From Kingella pumchi (GTDB taxonomy: Bacteria; Pseudomonadota; Gammaproteobacteria; Burkholderiales; Neisseriaceae): DNA of 60,252 nt. The notes beneath the pieces were generated by a model. It was not told the DNA's origin. It searched no databases and worked only from the letters and a program-made list of their open reading frames with translations. A program made the position numbers and the translations under genes. Of the stretch, positions 42,361 to 50,618 are shown in pieces. Numbering within the stretch: the first letter of the stretch is position 1; every line of letters begins with the position of its first letter. The DNA lies in contig NZ_JAKOOW010000008.1 of the NCBI RefSeq assembly GCF_022288825.1, forward strand, positions 324-60,575, written 5' to 3'.

Positions 42361-44025
42361 CTAATCCCGCGCCGCCATTGCCAGCATTTCGGCGGCGTGG
42401 GCGCGGGTGGTGTCGGTGATGGTTTCGCCGCCGAGCATGCGGGCGATTTCGGCGGTGCGCGCGTCGCCTTCGAGCACGCGGATTTCGCTGACGGTCTGCC
42501 CGCCCTTACCGTGTTTGCTGACCTGCCAGTGCTGTTCGCCGCAGGCGGCCACTTGGGGCAGGTGGGTAACGGCCAGCACCTGGTGGCGGGCGCCGAGGCT
42601 GCGCAGGGCGCGGCCGACGGTTTCGGCCACGCCGCCGCCGACGCCGGTATCGACTTCGTCGAAAATCAGCGTCGGCACTTGGGTGTAGCGGCTGGCGGCC
42701 ACCTGCAGCGACAGGCTGATGCGGGCGAGTTCGCCGCCGGAGGCGGCTTTGTTCAGCGGACGCAGCGGGTTGCCTTTGTTGGCGGCCACCTGATACTGCA
42801 CCTGTTCCAAACCGTGGGCGCCGGGGGCGGAGGGCAGCAGTTCGATATGAAAGCGTGCGCCTTTCATCGCCAGTTTTTGCAGGTGGGCGCAGGTTTCGTC
42901 GGCCAGTTTGGCGGCGCCCTGGCGCCGTTGGGCGGACAGGCGCTGGGCGGCTTCGTGGTAGGCGGCTTCGCAGCGCTCGGCGTTTTGGCGCAGCGCTTCG
43001 GTGTCGGCGGCGGCGTCCAAATCGTTGAGGGCGGCTTGGATTTCGGCGAGTTTGGCCGGCAGCTCGGCCGGTTCGACGCGGTATTTGCGGGCGGCGGACA
43101 TCAGCTCGCGCATCCGCTCTTCCTGCAGCGCCAATTCCTGCGGGTTGATTTCGACGCTGCCGCCGACACTTCTGAGATTGGCGGAAACTTCTTCCAGCTC
43201 GGCTTCGGCCGAGACGATGAGTTCGATGCTCTCGGCAAAGCGCGGCTCGATGGCGGCGAGGTTTTCCAGTTCGCGGCGGCAGCGGTAGAGCAGGCTGGCG
43301 GCGCCGTCTTCGCCGTCGATGTATTCGCGGGCGGTTTCGGCGGACTGCAGCAGTTCGGCGGCGTTGGCCAGGCTGTCGTAGCTGCGGTTGAGGCTTTCCC
43401 ATTCGCCTTCGGCGGCGCCGAGTTTGTCGAGTTCGCCAAACTGCCATTCGAGCCGCTCGCGCTCGAGGGCGATGTGCTCGGACTGGGTTTGCGCCTGCTC
43501 CAGCGCCTGCAGCGCCTGCTGCCACAGCCGGTAGTGCTGGCGCACTTCGTCGGCGGTTTTCAGGCTGCCTGAAAAGGCATCGAGCAGGTGGCGCTGGGCG
43601 GCTTCCTGATTGAGCGAGTGGTGGGCGTTTTGGCCGTGGATGTCGATCAGCTGCTCGCCAATGTGCTTGAGCTGGGCGAGGGTGGCGGTCTGGTTGTTGA
43701 TAAAGCTGCGGCTGCGGCCTTTGGCGTCGATAATCCGGCGCAGGCTGAGTTCGGCGGCGTCTTCGTCAAGCAGCCCCTGATCGCGCAGCTCGGCGGCCAA
43801 ATCGGGCAGGGCGGAAAGGTCGAACAGGGCAGAAAGGCGCGCTTCTTTGGCGCCGGTGCGCACTTGGGCGTAATCGGCTTTGTCGCCTAAGAGCAGGCCG
43901 ACGGCATCAAGGGTAACCGATTTGCCGGCGCCGGTTTCGCCGGTGAGCACGGTAAAGCCGCCTTGGAAATCGAGATCGAGTTTTTCAACCAGGACGAAGT
44001 CCTGCAAAGACAGTGCGAGCAGCAT
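42361..44025 (-). CDS. recN: DNA repair protein RecN
   Basis: An SMC-like ATPase of 554 residues for double-strand break repair. Walker A is in TVLTGETGAGKSVTLDA (about residues 28-44), a central coiled coil spans about 150-370, and the C-terminal signature (ASGGELARISLSLQV) and Walker B (PTLIFDEVDTGVGGGVAE) are intact. The start LLALSLQDFVLVEKLDLDF is canonical. A DUS pair is embedded in frame near 43560, in a poorly conserved region (SGSLKTADE). Confidence 0.96.
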   Translation of the reverse strand: MLLALSLQDFVLVEKLDLDFQGGFTVLTGETGAGKSVTLDAVGLLLGDKADYAQVRTGAKEARLSALFDLSALPDLAAELRDQGLLDEDAAELSLRRIIDAKGRSRSFINNQTATLAQLKHIGEQLIDIHGQNAHHSLNQEAAQRHLLDAFSGSLKTADEVRQHYRLWQQALQALEQAQTQSEHIALERERLEWQFGELDKLGAAEGEWESLNRSYDSLANAAELLQSAETAREYIDGEDGAASLLYRCRRELENLAAIEPRFAESIELIVSAEAELEEVSANLRSVGGSVEINPQELALQEERMRELMSAARKYRVEPAELPAKLAEIQAALNDLDAAADTEALRQNAERCEAAYHEAAQRLSAQRRQGAAKLADETCAHLQKLAMKGARFHIELLPSAPGAHGLEQVQYQVAANKGNPLRPLNKAASGGELARISLSLQVAASRYTQVPTLIFDEVDTGVGGGVAETVGRALRSLGARHQVLAVTHLPQVAACGEQHWQVSKHGKGGQTVSEIRVLEGDARTAEIARMLGGETITDTTRAHAAEMLAMAARD

Positions 44026-44061
44026 GAAACAAAAGTCCTAGAACAATGCGGGAAAACCGTT

Positions 44062-44093
44062 TTCAGGCTGCCTTCGGACAAAGGCAGCCTGAA
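44062..44093. terminator. inverted DUS pair after the antiporter gene
   Basis: TTCAGGCTGCCTT pairs with AAGGCAGCCTGAA, between the antiporter stop (44098) and the recN start. Confidence 0.6.
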
Positions 44094-44097
44094 GAAA

Positions 44098-45516
44098 TCA
44101 AAGCAGTTGGAATACGAAGAAAATCAGCGTGTGCAGCACAAACAGCGGCACCAGTATGCCGAAGGACCAGGCCAGATAGCCGAAAAAGCTGGGCATCGCC
44201 ACTTTGCGCTGCTCGGCAATCGCTTTGACCATAAAGTTCGGCGCATTGCCGATATAGCTTAGGGCGCCCATAAACACCGAGCCCATCGATATCGCCAGCA
44301 GGGTGTGGAACAGCGGGCCGGTCATCAGGCTTTGGGCGTCGCCGCCGGCCATATTGAAGAACACCAGATAGGTGGGCGCGTTGTCCAAAAAGGCCGACAG
44401 CAGGCCGCTCATCCAGAAATACATGGTATTGACCGGATTGCCGGCCGAATCGTGCACCAGCGCGATTAAGGGGGCGAAGGCGCCGTGTTCGCCCGCCTGC
44501 AAAATGGCGATAACCGGCGAGATGCTGATAAAGATGCCGAGAAAGAGTTTGCCCACTTCCATAATCGGGTCCCAGTTGAACTCGTTACCGGCGCGCACCT
44601 GCTTGGGCGTCAGCAAGAGCGAGACCAGCGCCAGCGCCAGCAGGATGACGTCGCGCACCAGATTGGGCAGCAGATAGGCAGTGCCGAAAATATTGAAACC
44701 GGGATGGTCGGGCTTCCACAGGCCGGACATCAGCACCGCGCCGACTACGCCGGCCAACAGCAGAAAGTTGATCTTGCCGAAGATTTTGATTTTGCCTTCG
44801 TCGGCGGTTTCGTGCGGCAGCACTTCGTCTGCCTGGGCGTAGTAGTGCGCATCGAGCAGGTAAAAGGCCGTCAGCAGCACAGCGGCGCTGATCAGCACCG
44901 GCGCGGCCATATGCATCACCGTCCAGCCGAAATCAACGCCTTTCAAAAAGCCCAGAAACAGCGGCGGATCGCCCAGCGGCGTCAGGCCGCCGCCGATATT
45001 GGCCACCAAAAAGATAAAAAACACCACCACATGCACGCGGTGCTTGCGGTGTTCGTTGGCCTTGAGCACCGGCCGGATCATCAGCATCGCCGCGCCGGTG
45101 GTGCCCATTACCGAAGCCAGCAGCGTGCCGATCGCCAGCAGCAGCGTATTGAGCCGCGCGCTGCCGCGCAGGTTGCCCCACACCAAAATGCCGCCCGATA
45201 CCGTATAGAGCGCCAGCAGCAGCAGGATAAACGGAATGTATTCGCCCACCAGCGCATGCACCACCAGATGCAGGCTCTCGCCCAGCCCGTACACCAGGCT
45301 GAAAGGAATCAGAAACAGCAGCGTCCAGCCGGCGGTAATCTTGCCGAAATGGTGGTGCCAGGTATGGGAAAAAAACAAAGGGCCGGTGGCGATGGAGAGC
45401 AGGATCAGCACAAAGGGCAGACCCCACCACAGCGGCAGAGCGGCGCCATCGACGCCGGAAGCCTGCGCGGCGGCGGGCAGCAGCATCAACAGCGCACTTA
45501 ACATGCGGACGGGCAT
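44098..45516 (-). CDS. sodium:proton antiporter, NhaD/citrate-transporter-like
   Basis: A 472-residue membrane protein with a signal-like N-terminus and about 12 transmembrane segments. Motifs such as GTTGAAMLMIRPVL, NIGGGLTPLGDPPLFLGFL and FLDNAPTYLVFFNMAGGDA (a charged residue in a broken helix) are those of the NhaD/ArsB-like ion-transporter superfamily, usually annotated as sodium:proton antiporters in Neisseriaceae. Ion specificity is inferred. The start at 45516 follows AAAAGGAACC; the longer reading adds no homologous residues. Confidence 0.85.
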   Translation of the reverse strand: MPVRMLSALLMLLPAAAQASGVDGAALPLWWGLPFVLILLSIATGPLFFSHTWHHHFGKITAGWTLLFLIPFSLVYGLGESLHLVVHALVGEYIPFILLLLALYTVSGGILVWGNLRGSARLNTLLLAIGTLLASVMGTTGAAMLMIRPVLKANEHRKHRVHVVVFFIFLVANIGGGLTPLGDPPLFLGFLKGVDFGWTVMHMAAPVLISAAVLLTAFYLLDAHYYAQADEVLPHETADEGKIKIFGKINFLLLAGVVGAVLMSGLWKPDHPGFNIFGTAYLLPNLVRDVILLALALVSLLLTPKQVRAGNEFNWDPIMEVGKLFLGIFISISPVIAILQAGEHGAFAPLIALVHDSAGNPVNTMYFWMSGLLSAFLDNAPTYLVFFNMAGGDAQSLMTGPLFHTLLAISMGSVFMGALSYIGNAPNFMVKAIAEQRKVAMPSFFGYLAWSFGILVPLFVLHTLIFFVFQLL

Positions 45517-45680
45517 AGTGGTTCCTTTTTCTTCTAACAAACGGACAAACTTCAGAACAGCATTCCCGGCCGCCGCGCCAGCGCCGCGGCCGAAAGCGCC
45601 GATTATATACCAAAGCACCGCCACGACGCCCGCCGGCGCCAGTCCGCATCAATCCGGCCAGCCGCCGGCAGCACGGCAAA

Positions 45681-45720
45681 AAAGCAGCCTGAAAGCCGTT
45701 TTCACGCTTTCAGGCTGCCT
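45681..45720. terminator. inverted DUS pair after the DUF1176 gene
   Basis: AAGCAGCCTGAAAGC pairs with GCTTTCAGGCTGCCT, 17 bp beyond the DUF1176 stop. Confidence 0.55.
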
Positions 45721-45737
45721 GCATATCAGATCGGCCC

Positions 45738-46814
45738 TTATTTTTTGCCGCCGATAACTTTGCTTTGGAGTATCGGCAGCGTCCACGCGCCGCCGGTAAA
45801 GCCTTTGCATTGGCCGGTGGTGTCTTCACGGCTGCGCACAAAGGTTTTGCCGTTCCACACCGCGCTTTGGCCGCCCCAGCAGTCGCCCAGACCGCGTCCT
45901 TTGAAACCGCCCGACAGTGTGGCGGTTTTCGGATCGAAGCCGGCATGGCCGCCGTATTCCTGCGGCAAAACCTGTTCGACGAGGCTGAGTTTGGCGTTCA
46001 TCACGGCGTTGAAGCTCGTGCCCTGATACGCGCCCGATATGCACGAAGTGTCAATCAGCACCTGTCTGCTGTTAAGCGGATAGACCGTGATGTCGCGCTG
46101 CCGATCGGGTTCATGCAGATCGCCGCAGCGCTCGAAACGATCGTCGTTTTTACGTCCCTGATTGCTCTTTTGCAGCAAGGCCATTACTGCTTTATGTTTG
46201 GCCGTGCCTTTTTTCAGCGTGTATTCACCTTTTTGCGGTACGGCGGCGGCGCGGATGGTCGGCACCGGCTGCGGCTGCAATACGGCGCGGGTGCTGCGCC
46301 CTTTGCGTATCAGCGCCGAGGGCGTGTTCAGGCGGCCTTGGAATTCGTCAAGTTTCAACATGGCTGCCGCCGCGCCTTTGTCCGACAGCGTCCAGGTGTT
46401 TGCGCCTGATATAACTTCGATTTTGGCGTCGCGGCGCAGGGCGGTCAGCAGGGCTTGGGTTTGCGCGCCGCTGAGCTTGCCGTAGCCGTCTTTGTCAAAA
46501 CGGATGGTACCCAGCGCTTTGCCGTTGAGCCGCAGTTCGCTTTTGGCTGCCAGCTTCAAATCGGGCTCGTTGTCGGTGAAATCGGGGGCGACGGCGATTT
46601 GCCCGATCACCGGCGCATTGCCGCCCGCCTTGCGTGTGAACAATACGGATACGGGATGTTCGATTTCTCCATCGTCCTGATAACCGGCGATGCGGCAGGT
46701 GCCGGTGTTGTCGCAGGCGGCATCCCAGTCTTGGTAGGATGTATAAAACCCTTGCAGCGGCGCGGCGGCGGCAAGGGCAGGGGAAAACAGGGCAAAGACA
46801 AGCAGGCGTTTCAT
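45738..46814 (-). CDS. DUF1176 secreted protein
   Basis: A 358-residue protein with signal peptide (MKRLLVFALFSPALAAA). The mature N-terminus, YQDWDAACDNTGTCRIAGYQ, and a later KADGYG-like KDGYGKLSGAQTQALLTAL segment mark the DUF1176 family. Cys residues in both halves suggest disulphides. Function is unknown; the family is periplasmic and widespread in proteobacteria. It stands just downstream of the SRP RNA gene on the same strand but is separated from it by the RNA terminator. Confidence 0.88.
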   Translation of the reverse strand: MKRLLVFALFSPALAAAAPLQGFYTSYQDWDAACDNTGTCRIAGYQDDGEIEHPVSVLFTRKAGGNAPVIGQIAVAPDFTDNEPDLKLAAKSELRLNGKALGTIRFDKDGYGKLSGAQTQALLTALRRDAKIEVISGANTWTLSDKGAAAAMLKLDEFQGRLNTPSALIRKGRSTRAVLQPQPVPTIRAAAVPQKGEYTLKKGTAKHKAVMALLQKSNQGRKNDDRFERCGDLHEPDRQRDITVYPLNSRQVLIDTSCISGAYQGTSFNAVMNAKLSLVEQVLPQEYGGHAGFDPKTATLSGGFKGRGLGDCWGGQSAVWNGKTFVRSREDTTGQCKGFTGGAWTLPILQSKVIGGKK

Positions 46815-46870
46815 AAAAGCTCCCGGTTAAAGCGTGGCGGAAAAAGGTTTTCAGGCTGCCTGAAAACAAA

Positions 46871-46897
46871 TTGCCGCCTGCAAGTGGCAGGCGGCAA
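46871..46897 (-). terminator. ffs terminator
   Basis: On the minus strand TTGCCGCCTG pairs perfectly with CAGGCGGCAA around a seven-base loop, followed by TTTGTTTT. Confidence 0.85.
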
Positions 46898-46904
46898 GGA
46901 AAAG

Positions 46905-47001
46905 GGTGGCGAGCCGAACCCCCGGCACTGACGCTCCCGAGTGGGCTGCTGGCTTCCGCCCCTGACCCGTTGTTCGAAATTGTCATGCGGGGAGACCCGC
47001 C
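46905..47001 (-). ncRNA. ffs: signal recognition particle RNA (4.5S)
   Basis: On the minus strand the conserved apical domain is plain: GGTCAG, CGGAA and AGCAGCC in the order found in E. coli 4.5S RNA, the part that binds Ffh. The ends close as GGCGGGUC (47001-46994) with GGCUCGCC (46915-46908), eight pairs including two G-U. Length about 97 nt is that of a small bacterial SRP RNA. A promoter with perfect TATAAT lies upstream and a strong terminator downstream. The precise 5' and 3' ends are estimated. Confidence 0.9.
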
Positions 47002-47013
47002 GTAAGGCTGTGC

Positions 47014-47041
47014 ATTATAGCGGCCGCAGCCAAAATAGCAA
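47014..47041 (-). promoter_or_regulatory. ffs promoter
   Basis: TTGCTA (47041-47036) and TATAAT (47019-47014) on the minus strand, 16 bp apart, a strong sigma-70 promoter placed about 13 bp before the mature RNA. Confidence 0.75.
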
Positions 47042-47068
47042 GGGGCTGCGGGGCTTGGGGCGTTTCAG

Positions 47069-47139
47069 GCAGCCTGAAAAAAGCACCTGCCGGGCACTAA
47101 AGCGCGGGCGGGTGCTTGAAACCGTTTTTCAGGCTGCCT
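47069..47139. terminator. metK terminator
   Basis: AAGCACC (47081-47087) pairs with GGTGCTT (47111-47117), flanked outside by an inverted DUS pair (AGGCAGCCTGAAAAA and TTTTTCAGGCTGCCT), which lengthens the stem. Confidence 0.65.
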
Positions 47140-47149
47140 TTGCGGCGTT

Positions 47150-48319
47150 TTACAGCCCTGCAGCGGCTTTAAGCGCGGCGGCTTTGTCGGTGCGCTCCCA
47201 GGTAAACTCCGGCTCTTCGCGGCCGAAGTGGCCGTAGGCGGCGGTTTTGCTGTAAATCGGACGCAGCAAATCGAGCATTTTGACGATGCCTTTGGGGCGC
47301 AGGTCGAAATGTTCGCGCACGATGGCGATCAGTTTGTCTTCGCTGATTTTGCCTGTGCCGAAGGTGTCGATGGCAATCGAGGTCGGCTCAGCGATGCCGA
47401 TGGCGTAGGAGATTTGGATTTGGCACTGGGTGGCCAGGCCGGCGGCGACGATGTTTTTGGCAACGTAGCGGCAGGCGTAGGCGGCGGAGCGGTCAACTTT
47501 GCTCGGGTCTTTGCCCGAGAATGCGCCGCCGCCGTGCGGGGCTGCGCCGCCGTAGGTGTCGACGATGATTTTGCGTCCGGTCAAACCGCAGTCGCCGTGC
47601 GGGCCGCCAATCACGAATTTGCCGGTGGGGTTGATCAGATATTTGGTTTCTGCCGTGAGCATTTCGGGCGGCAATACGGGCTTGATAATCTGCTCGATTA
47701 CCTGTTTTTCCAGCTCTTCATGGCTGATTTCGGGGTCGTGCTGGGTGGAAAGGACGACGGTGTCGATGCGTTTGACTTTGCCGGTTGCGCTGTCGTACAC
47801 GGCGGTAATCTGCGCTTTGGCATCGGGGCGCAGCCACGGCAGGCGGCCGTCGCGGCGCAATTCGCTCTGACGCTGCATCAGGCGGTGGCTGTAATAAATG
47901 GCAAAGGGCATCAGGGTGGGCGTTTCGTCGCAGGCGTAGCCGAACATCAGGCCCTGGTCGCCCGCGCCCTGTTCTAAATCCAAGCCTTCGCCTTCGTTCA
48001 CGCCTTGGGCGATGTCGGGCGATTGTTGGTCGTAATACACGCCGACGGCGCAGCCTTTGCTGTCGAAACACAGCGCGGGGTCGTTGTAGCCGATGCGCGC
48101 GATGGTATCGCGGGCGACTTTGATGTAATCGACGTGGGCATGGGTGGTGATTTCGCCGGCGAGTACGCACAGGCCGGTGTTGACCAGCGTTTCGGCGGCG
48201 ACACGCGCGGCGGGGTCTTGCGCCAAAACGGCGTCGAGAATGGCATCGGAGATTTGGTCGGCCACTTTGTCGGGATGGCCTTCGGATACGGATTCGGAGG
48301 TGAAAAGATATTCGCTCAT
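47150..48319 (-). CDS. metK: S-adenosylmethionine synthetase
   Basis: A 389-residue enzyme that makes SAM from methionine and ATP. The N-terminal FTSESVSEGHPDKVADQISD, the GAGDQGLMFGYACDET motif (about residues 118-133) and the phosphate loop GGGAFSGKDPSKVDRSAAY (about 260-280) are intact. The start at 48319 is the family start; the frame continues upstream through the leader but has no Shine-Dalgarno or homology there. A long leader with an intrinsic terminator precedes it (48398-48533), which suggests regulation by attenuation. Confidence 0.97.
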   Translation of the reverse strand: MSEYLFTSESVSEGHPDKVADQISDAILDAVLAQDPAARVAAETLVNTGLCVLAGEITTHAHVDYIKVARDTIARIGYNDPALCFDSKGCAVGVYYDQQSPDIAQGVNEGEGLDLEQGAGDQGLMFGYACDETPTLMPFAIYYSHRLMQRQSELRRDGRLPWLRPDAKAQITAVYDSATGKVKRIDTVVLSTQHDPEISHEELEKQVIEQIIKPVLPPEMLTAETKYLINPTGKFVIGGPHGDCGLTGRKIIVDTYGGAAPHGGGAFSGKDPSKVDRSAAYACRYVAKNIVAAGLATQCQIQISYAIGIAEPTSIAIDTFGTGKISEDKLIAIVREHFDLRPKGIVKMLDLLRPIYSKTAAYGHFGREEPEFTWERTDKAAALKAAAGL

Positions 48320-48533
48320 GGCTTTGGTCTTTCGTTGGCGGGTGGCGGAAAGCAGCCTGAAAACGGCTTCAGGCTGCCTGTTTCGGGTGCGGCGGGCAAA
48401 AAAATACCCGCATTTAAGCGGGATTTCGATTGCCTGCGGCGCTGCCGCAAACCACATCGGTTTTGAAAAACCGTCCACCTTACTCGGCGAAACCGCGAAG
48501 CAGGTTGGCATGGAAGTCCCAACTCTTAATGCG
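48320..48533 (-). promoter_or_regulatory. structured metK leader, candidate riboswitch or attenuator
   Basis: From the predicted start (about 48533) the leader can form several hairpins: GTTGG/CCAAC (48523-48504), CGGTTT-UUCA-AAACCG (48473-48458), TGCGGC-AGC-GCCGCA (48449-48435) and a terminator CCCGC-TTAAAT-GCGGG followed by TATTTTTTT (48422-48398). The terminator lies about 80 bp before the metK ATG, so full-length message requires read-through. I do not recognise a known SAM riboswitch class in it. Confidence 0.5.
48398..48422 (-). terminator. intrinsic terminator inside the metK leader
   Basis: CCCGC and GCGGG with a six-base loop, then TATTTTTTT on the minus strand. Its place before, not after, a gene implies attenuation or a leader-derived small RNA. 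Confidence 0.75.
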
Positions 48534-48539
48534 GGGCGG

Positions 48540-48568
48540 ATGGTAGCAAATCCGCACGGCATCGGCAA
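48540..48568 (-). promoter_or_regulatory. metK leader promoter
   Basis: On the minus strand TTGCCG (48568-48563) and TACCAT (48545-48540) are 17 bp apart, with TGC directly before the -10. Confidence 0.6.
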
Positions 48569-48787
48569 GCAAATGCGAATGTTTTTTAAACGGCAAAAGC
48601 AGCCTGAAAACCTTGAAACGGGTTTTCAGGCTGCCTTTTGGCTGTCAGGCTGCCCTGTTTTTTCAGTTGTAGCTTGGGGTGCGCCCCAACAAATCTTTTG
48701 GTATTGGGAAATATTGGGTTTGGTACCTCAATCTACCTGCTGCCTTTTTCTCTGTAACGTCATTAGCTTACGCAAGTCCGCTACGCT

Positions 48788-48884
48788 ACCACCGCGTAGG
48801 CGGGAATCTTGGTTAAATCCAGGCAAAGGCTTGTTTTCCCAAGTCCTGTAAAAGCCCAAACAAGATTCCCGCTTGCGCGGGAAT
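48788..48884. repeat. dRS3-bounded repeat unit
   Basis: The right end is a perfect dRS3, ATTCCCGCTTGCGCGGGAAT (48865-48884). The left end (48788-48807) keeps the GGCGGGAAT half but has a decayed left arm. The 57 bp between resemble a neisserial RS unit. Confidence 0.75.
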
Positions 48885-48923
48885 GACGGCAGGGGGCGTT
48901 TTCCGTATCCTGTCGAAACCCAA

Positions 48924-48966
48924 AAAAGCAGCCTGAAAACCTTGAAATGGGTTTTCAGGCTGCCTT
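48924..48966 (-). terminator. purC terminator (inverted DUS)
   Basis: AAAGCAGCCTGAAAACC pairs with GGTTTTCAGGCTGCCTT around a short loop, six bases past the purC stop. Confidence 0.7.
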
Positions 48967-48971
48967 GTTTT

Positions 48972-49835
48972 TCAGGCTGCCGTCAGCAAGTCCAGCGCTT
49001 CGCGGTATTTGGCCAGCGTTTTGGCGATCACGTCGGCGGGCACGGCAGGGGCGGGCGGCTGTTTGTTCCAGCCGCTGCTTTCCAGCCAGTCGCGCACGAA
49101 CTGTTTGTCAAACGAGGGCGGGCTGATGCCGGTTTGGTACTGGCTTTGCGGCCAGAAGCGGCTGGAATCGGGGGTCAGCACTTCGTCCATCAGGGTCAGC
49201 GTGCCGTTTTCGTCGAGGCCGAACTCGAATTTGGTGTCGCAGATAATGATGCCGCGCGTTTCGGCGTAGGCGGCCGCTTCGCTGTAAAGGGCGACGGCTT
49301 TGTCGCGCACCTGCGCGGCCAGTTCGGCGCCGATGATGCTTTCGCATTCGGCAAAGCTGATGTTTTCGTCGTGGCCGCCAACTTCGGCTTTGGTGGATGG
49401 GGTGAATAGGATTTCGGGCAGTTTTTCGGCTTCGCGCAGGTTTTCAGGCAGCCTGATGCCGCAGACGGCGCCGGTTTTTTGGTATTCCTTCCAGCCGCTG
49501 CCGGCCAGATAGCCGCGCACGATGGCTTCGATTTTTACCGGTGTCAGGCGTTTGGCGACGACGGCGCGTTTTTCGACGGCGCGGGCTTCGGCTTCGGGCA
49601 GCACGTCGTACACGCTTTGGCCGGTGAAGTGGTTGGGCATGATGTGGGCGAGTCTGCCGAACCAGAAATTGGAGATTTGGGTAAGGATTTCGCCTTTGCC
49701 GGGGATGGGTTCGGGCAGGATGACGTCGAAGGCGGAGAGGCGGTCGCTGGCGACGATCAGCATGGTTTTGTCGTCGATTTCGTAAAGGTCGCGCACTTTG
49801 CCGGAGTAGATTTTTTTCAGGGAAAGGGTGGTCAT
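48972..49835 (-). CDS. purC: phosphoribosylaminoimidazole-succinocarboxamide synthase
   Basis: SAICAR synthetase (287 residues) joins aspartate to CAIR in purine synthesis. Typical segments are KIYSGKVRDLYEIDDKTML at the N-terminus, VASDRLSAFDVILPEPIPGK, VKIEAIVRGYLAGSGWKEY and FEFGLDENGTLTLMDEVLTP, and SFDKQFVRDWLESSGW near the C-terminus. Length fits the longer proteobacterial PurC form. It is alone; other pur genes are not in the window. Confidence 0.97.
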   Translation of the reverse strand: MTTLSLKKIYSGKVRDLYEIDDKTMLIVASDRLSAFDVILPEPIPGKGEILTQISNFWFGRLAHIMPNHFTGQSVYDVLPEAEARAVEKRAVVAKRLTPVKIEAIVRGYLAGSGWKEYQKTGAVCGIRLPENLREAEKLPEILFTPSTKAEVGGHDENISFAECESIIGAELAAQVRDKAVALYSEAAAYAETRGIIICDTKFEFGLDENGTLTLMDEVLTPDSSRFWPQSQYQTGISPPSFDKQFVRDWLESSGWNKQPPAPAVPADVIAKTLAKYREALDLLTAA

Positions 49836-49885
49836 GACGGGCTCGCAGTAGGGAAAAAGGGGGCGGGGGATGCCAAAGGCAGAGT

Positions 49886-49930
49886 GTTTTTCAGGCTGCC
49901 TTAATCCTGTACGGGGCAGCCTGAAAAACG
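49886..49930 (-). terminator. terminator of the CNP1-like gene (inverted DUS)
   Basis: GTTTTTCAGGCTGCC pairs with GGCAGCCTGAAAAAC around a 15-base loop, just past the stop at 49937. Confidence 0.65.
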
Positions 49931-49936
49931 CCGGGT

Positions 49937-50524
49937 TTATTTGCTGTATTCACGCTGGTGGCGGGTGCCGATTTGTTCGGCAACGCGCTGGCGCAATGCC
50001 TGGTCGTTTTTGGCGCGTCCGTCGATGCACAGGGCGATGTAGAGCTCGCGGCGCACGGGGTCGCTGCCGTTGATTTTGCCGCCGATGACTTTCCAGTCGG
50101 ACTGGCGCGGCGTGATCCAGCGGCGGCCTTCCAAATCGGCGTAGGCAAAGGTTTTGAGCTTGGCGCCTTCGGAGCCGAGCAGCTTGTTGCCGGTTACGCA
50201 CAGCAGGCCTTCGGCGCTGATGTTGTCGTAGCCGGCGGCCGAGCGGTTGTTCAGCAGATAGCGCACGCTGCCGTCGGCGGCGGTGGTGATGCTGGAGAGC
50301 AGGATGCGCGGTTTGCCGCGGAAGGTGGGCGAAACGTAGATGTCGAGCCATTCGGGGTCGGCCGGATCGGGCACGGCGGGCAGCGACAGCTTGCTTTCGC
50401 TGAAGTTTTCGGTTTCAAGGCGGCCGCCGCCCATTTGGTCGAAACGCTTTTCGGTCAGCGATTCGGCGGCAGCGCTGCCGCAGAGCGCAACGGCCAGTAG
50501 GAATCCGTATGCGGTTTTGCTCAT
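49937..50524 (-). CDS. CNP1-like secreted protein
   Basis: A 195-residue protein with signal peptide (MSKTAYGFLLAVALCGSAAA). The pattern RILLSSITTAADGSVRYLLNNRS followed by GYDNISAEGLLCVTG and YADLEGRRWITPRQSDWK fits the CNP1-like family (named from a cryptic neisserial protein), as I remember it. Function is unknown; a periplasmic location is inferred. The ATG at 50524 follows CAGGAGCAG. Confidence 0.75.
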   Translation of the reverse strand: MSKTAYGFLLAVALCGSAAAESLTEKRFDQMGGGRLETENFSESKLSLPAVPDPADPEWLDIYVSPTFRGKPRILLSSITTAADGSVRYLLNNRSAAGYDNISAEGLLCVTGNKLLGSEGAKLKTFAYADLEGRRWITPRQSDWKVIGGKINGSDPVRRELYIALCIDGRAKNDQALRQRVAEQIGTRHQREYSK

Positions 50525-50570
50525 GTTCTGCTCCTGTCCTGAATATCAATATGGGAAACGGCGAAGGCTT

Positions 50571-50613
50571 AAGGCAGCCTGAAAACGGCAAAAGGCGTTT
50601 TCAGGCTGCCTTT
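50571..50613 (-). terminator. adk terminator (inverted DUS)
   Basis: AAGGCAGCCTGAAAACG pairs with CGTTTTCAGGCTGCCTTT around GCAAAAGG, right after the adk stop. Confidence 0.7.
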
Positions 50614-50618
50614 GGGGC

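Larger units (their letters stand above)
48569..48971. other. intergenic region with neisserial repeats
   Basis: No gene is supported. It holds DUS copies (48598, 48621, 48640), a GTAGCTTGGGGTGCGCCCCAA word (48669-48689) related to the 33.35-kb element, a degenerate dRS3 (48788-48807), a perfect dRS3 (48865-48884) and the purC terminator. Confidence 0.75.

Noticed and set aside
48320..48568. Upstream extension of the metK reading frame through the leader
   Set aside because: It would translate the promoter, hairpins and terminator; conservation of the start at 48319 and the transcription signals argue for an RNA leader.
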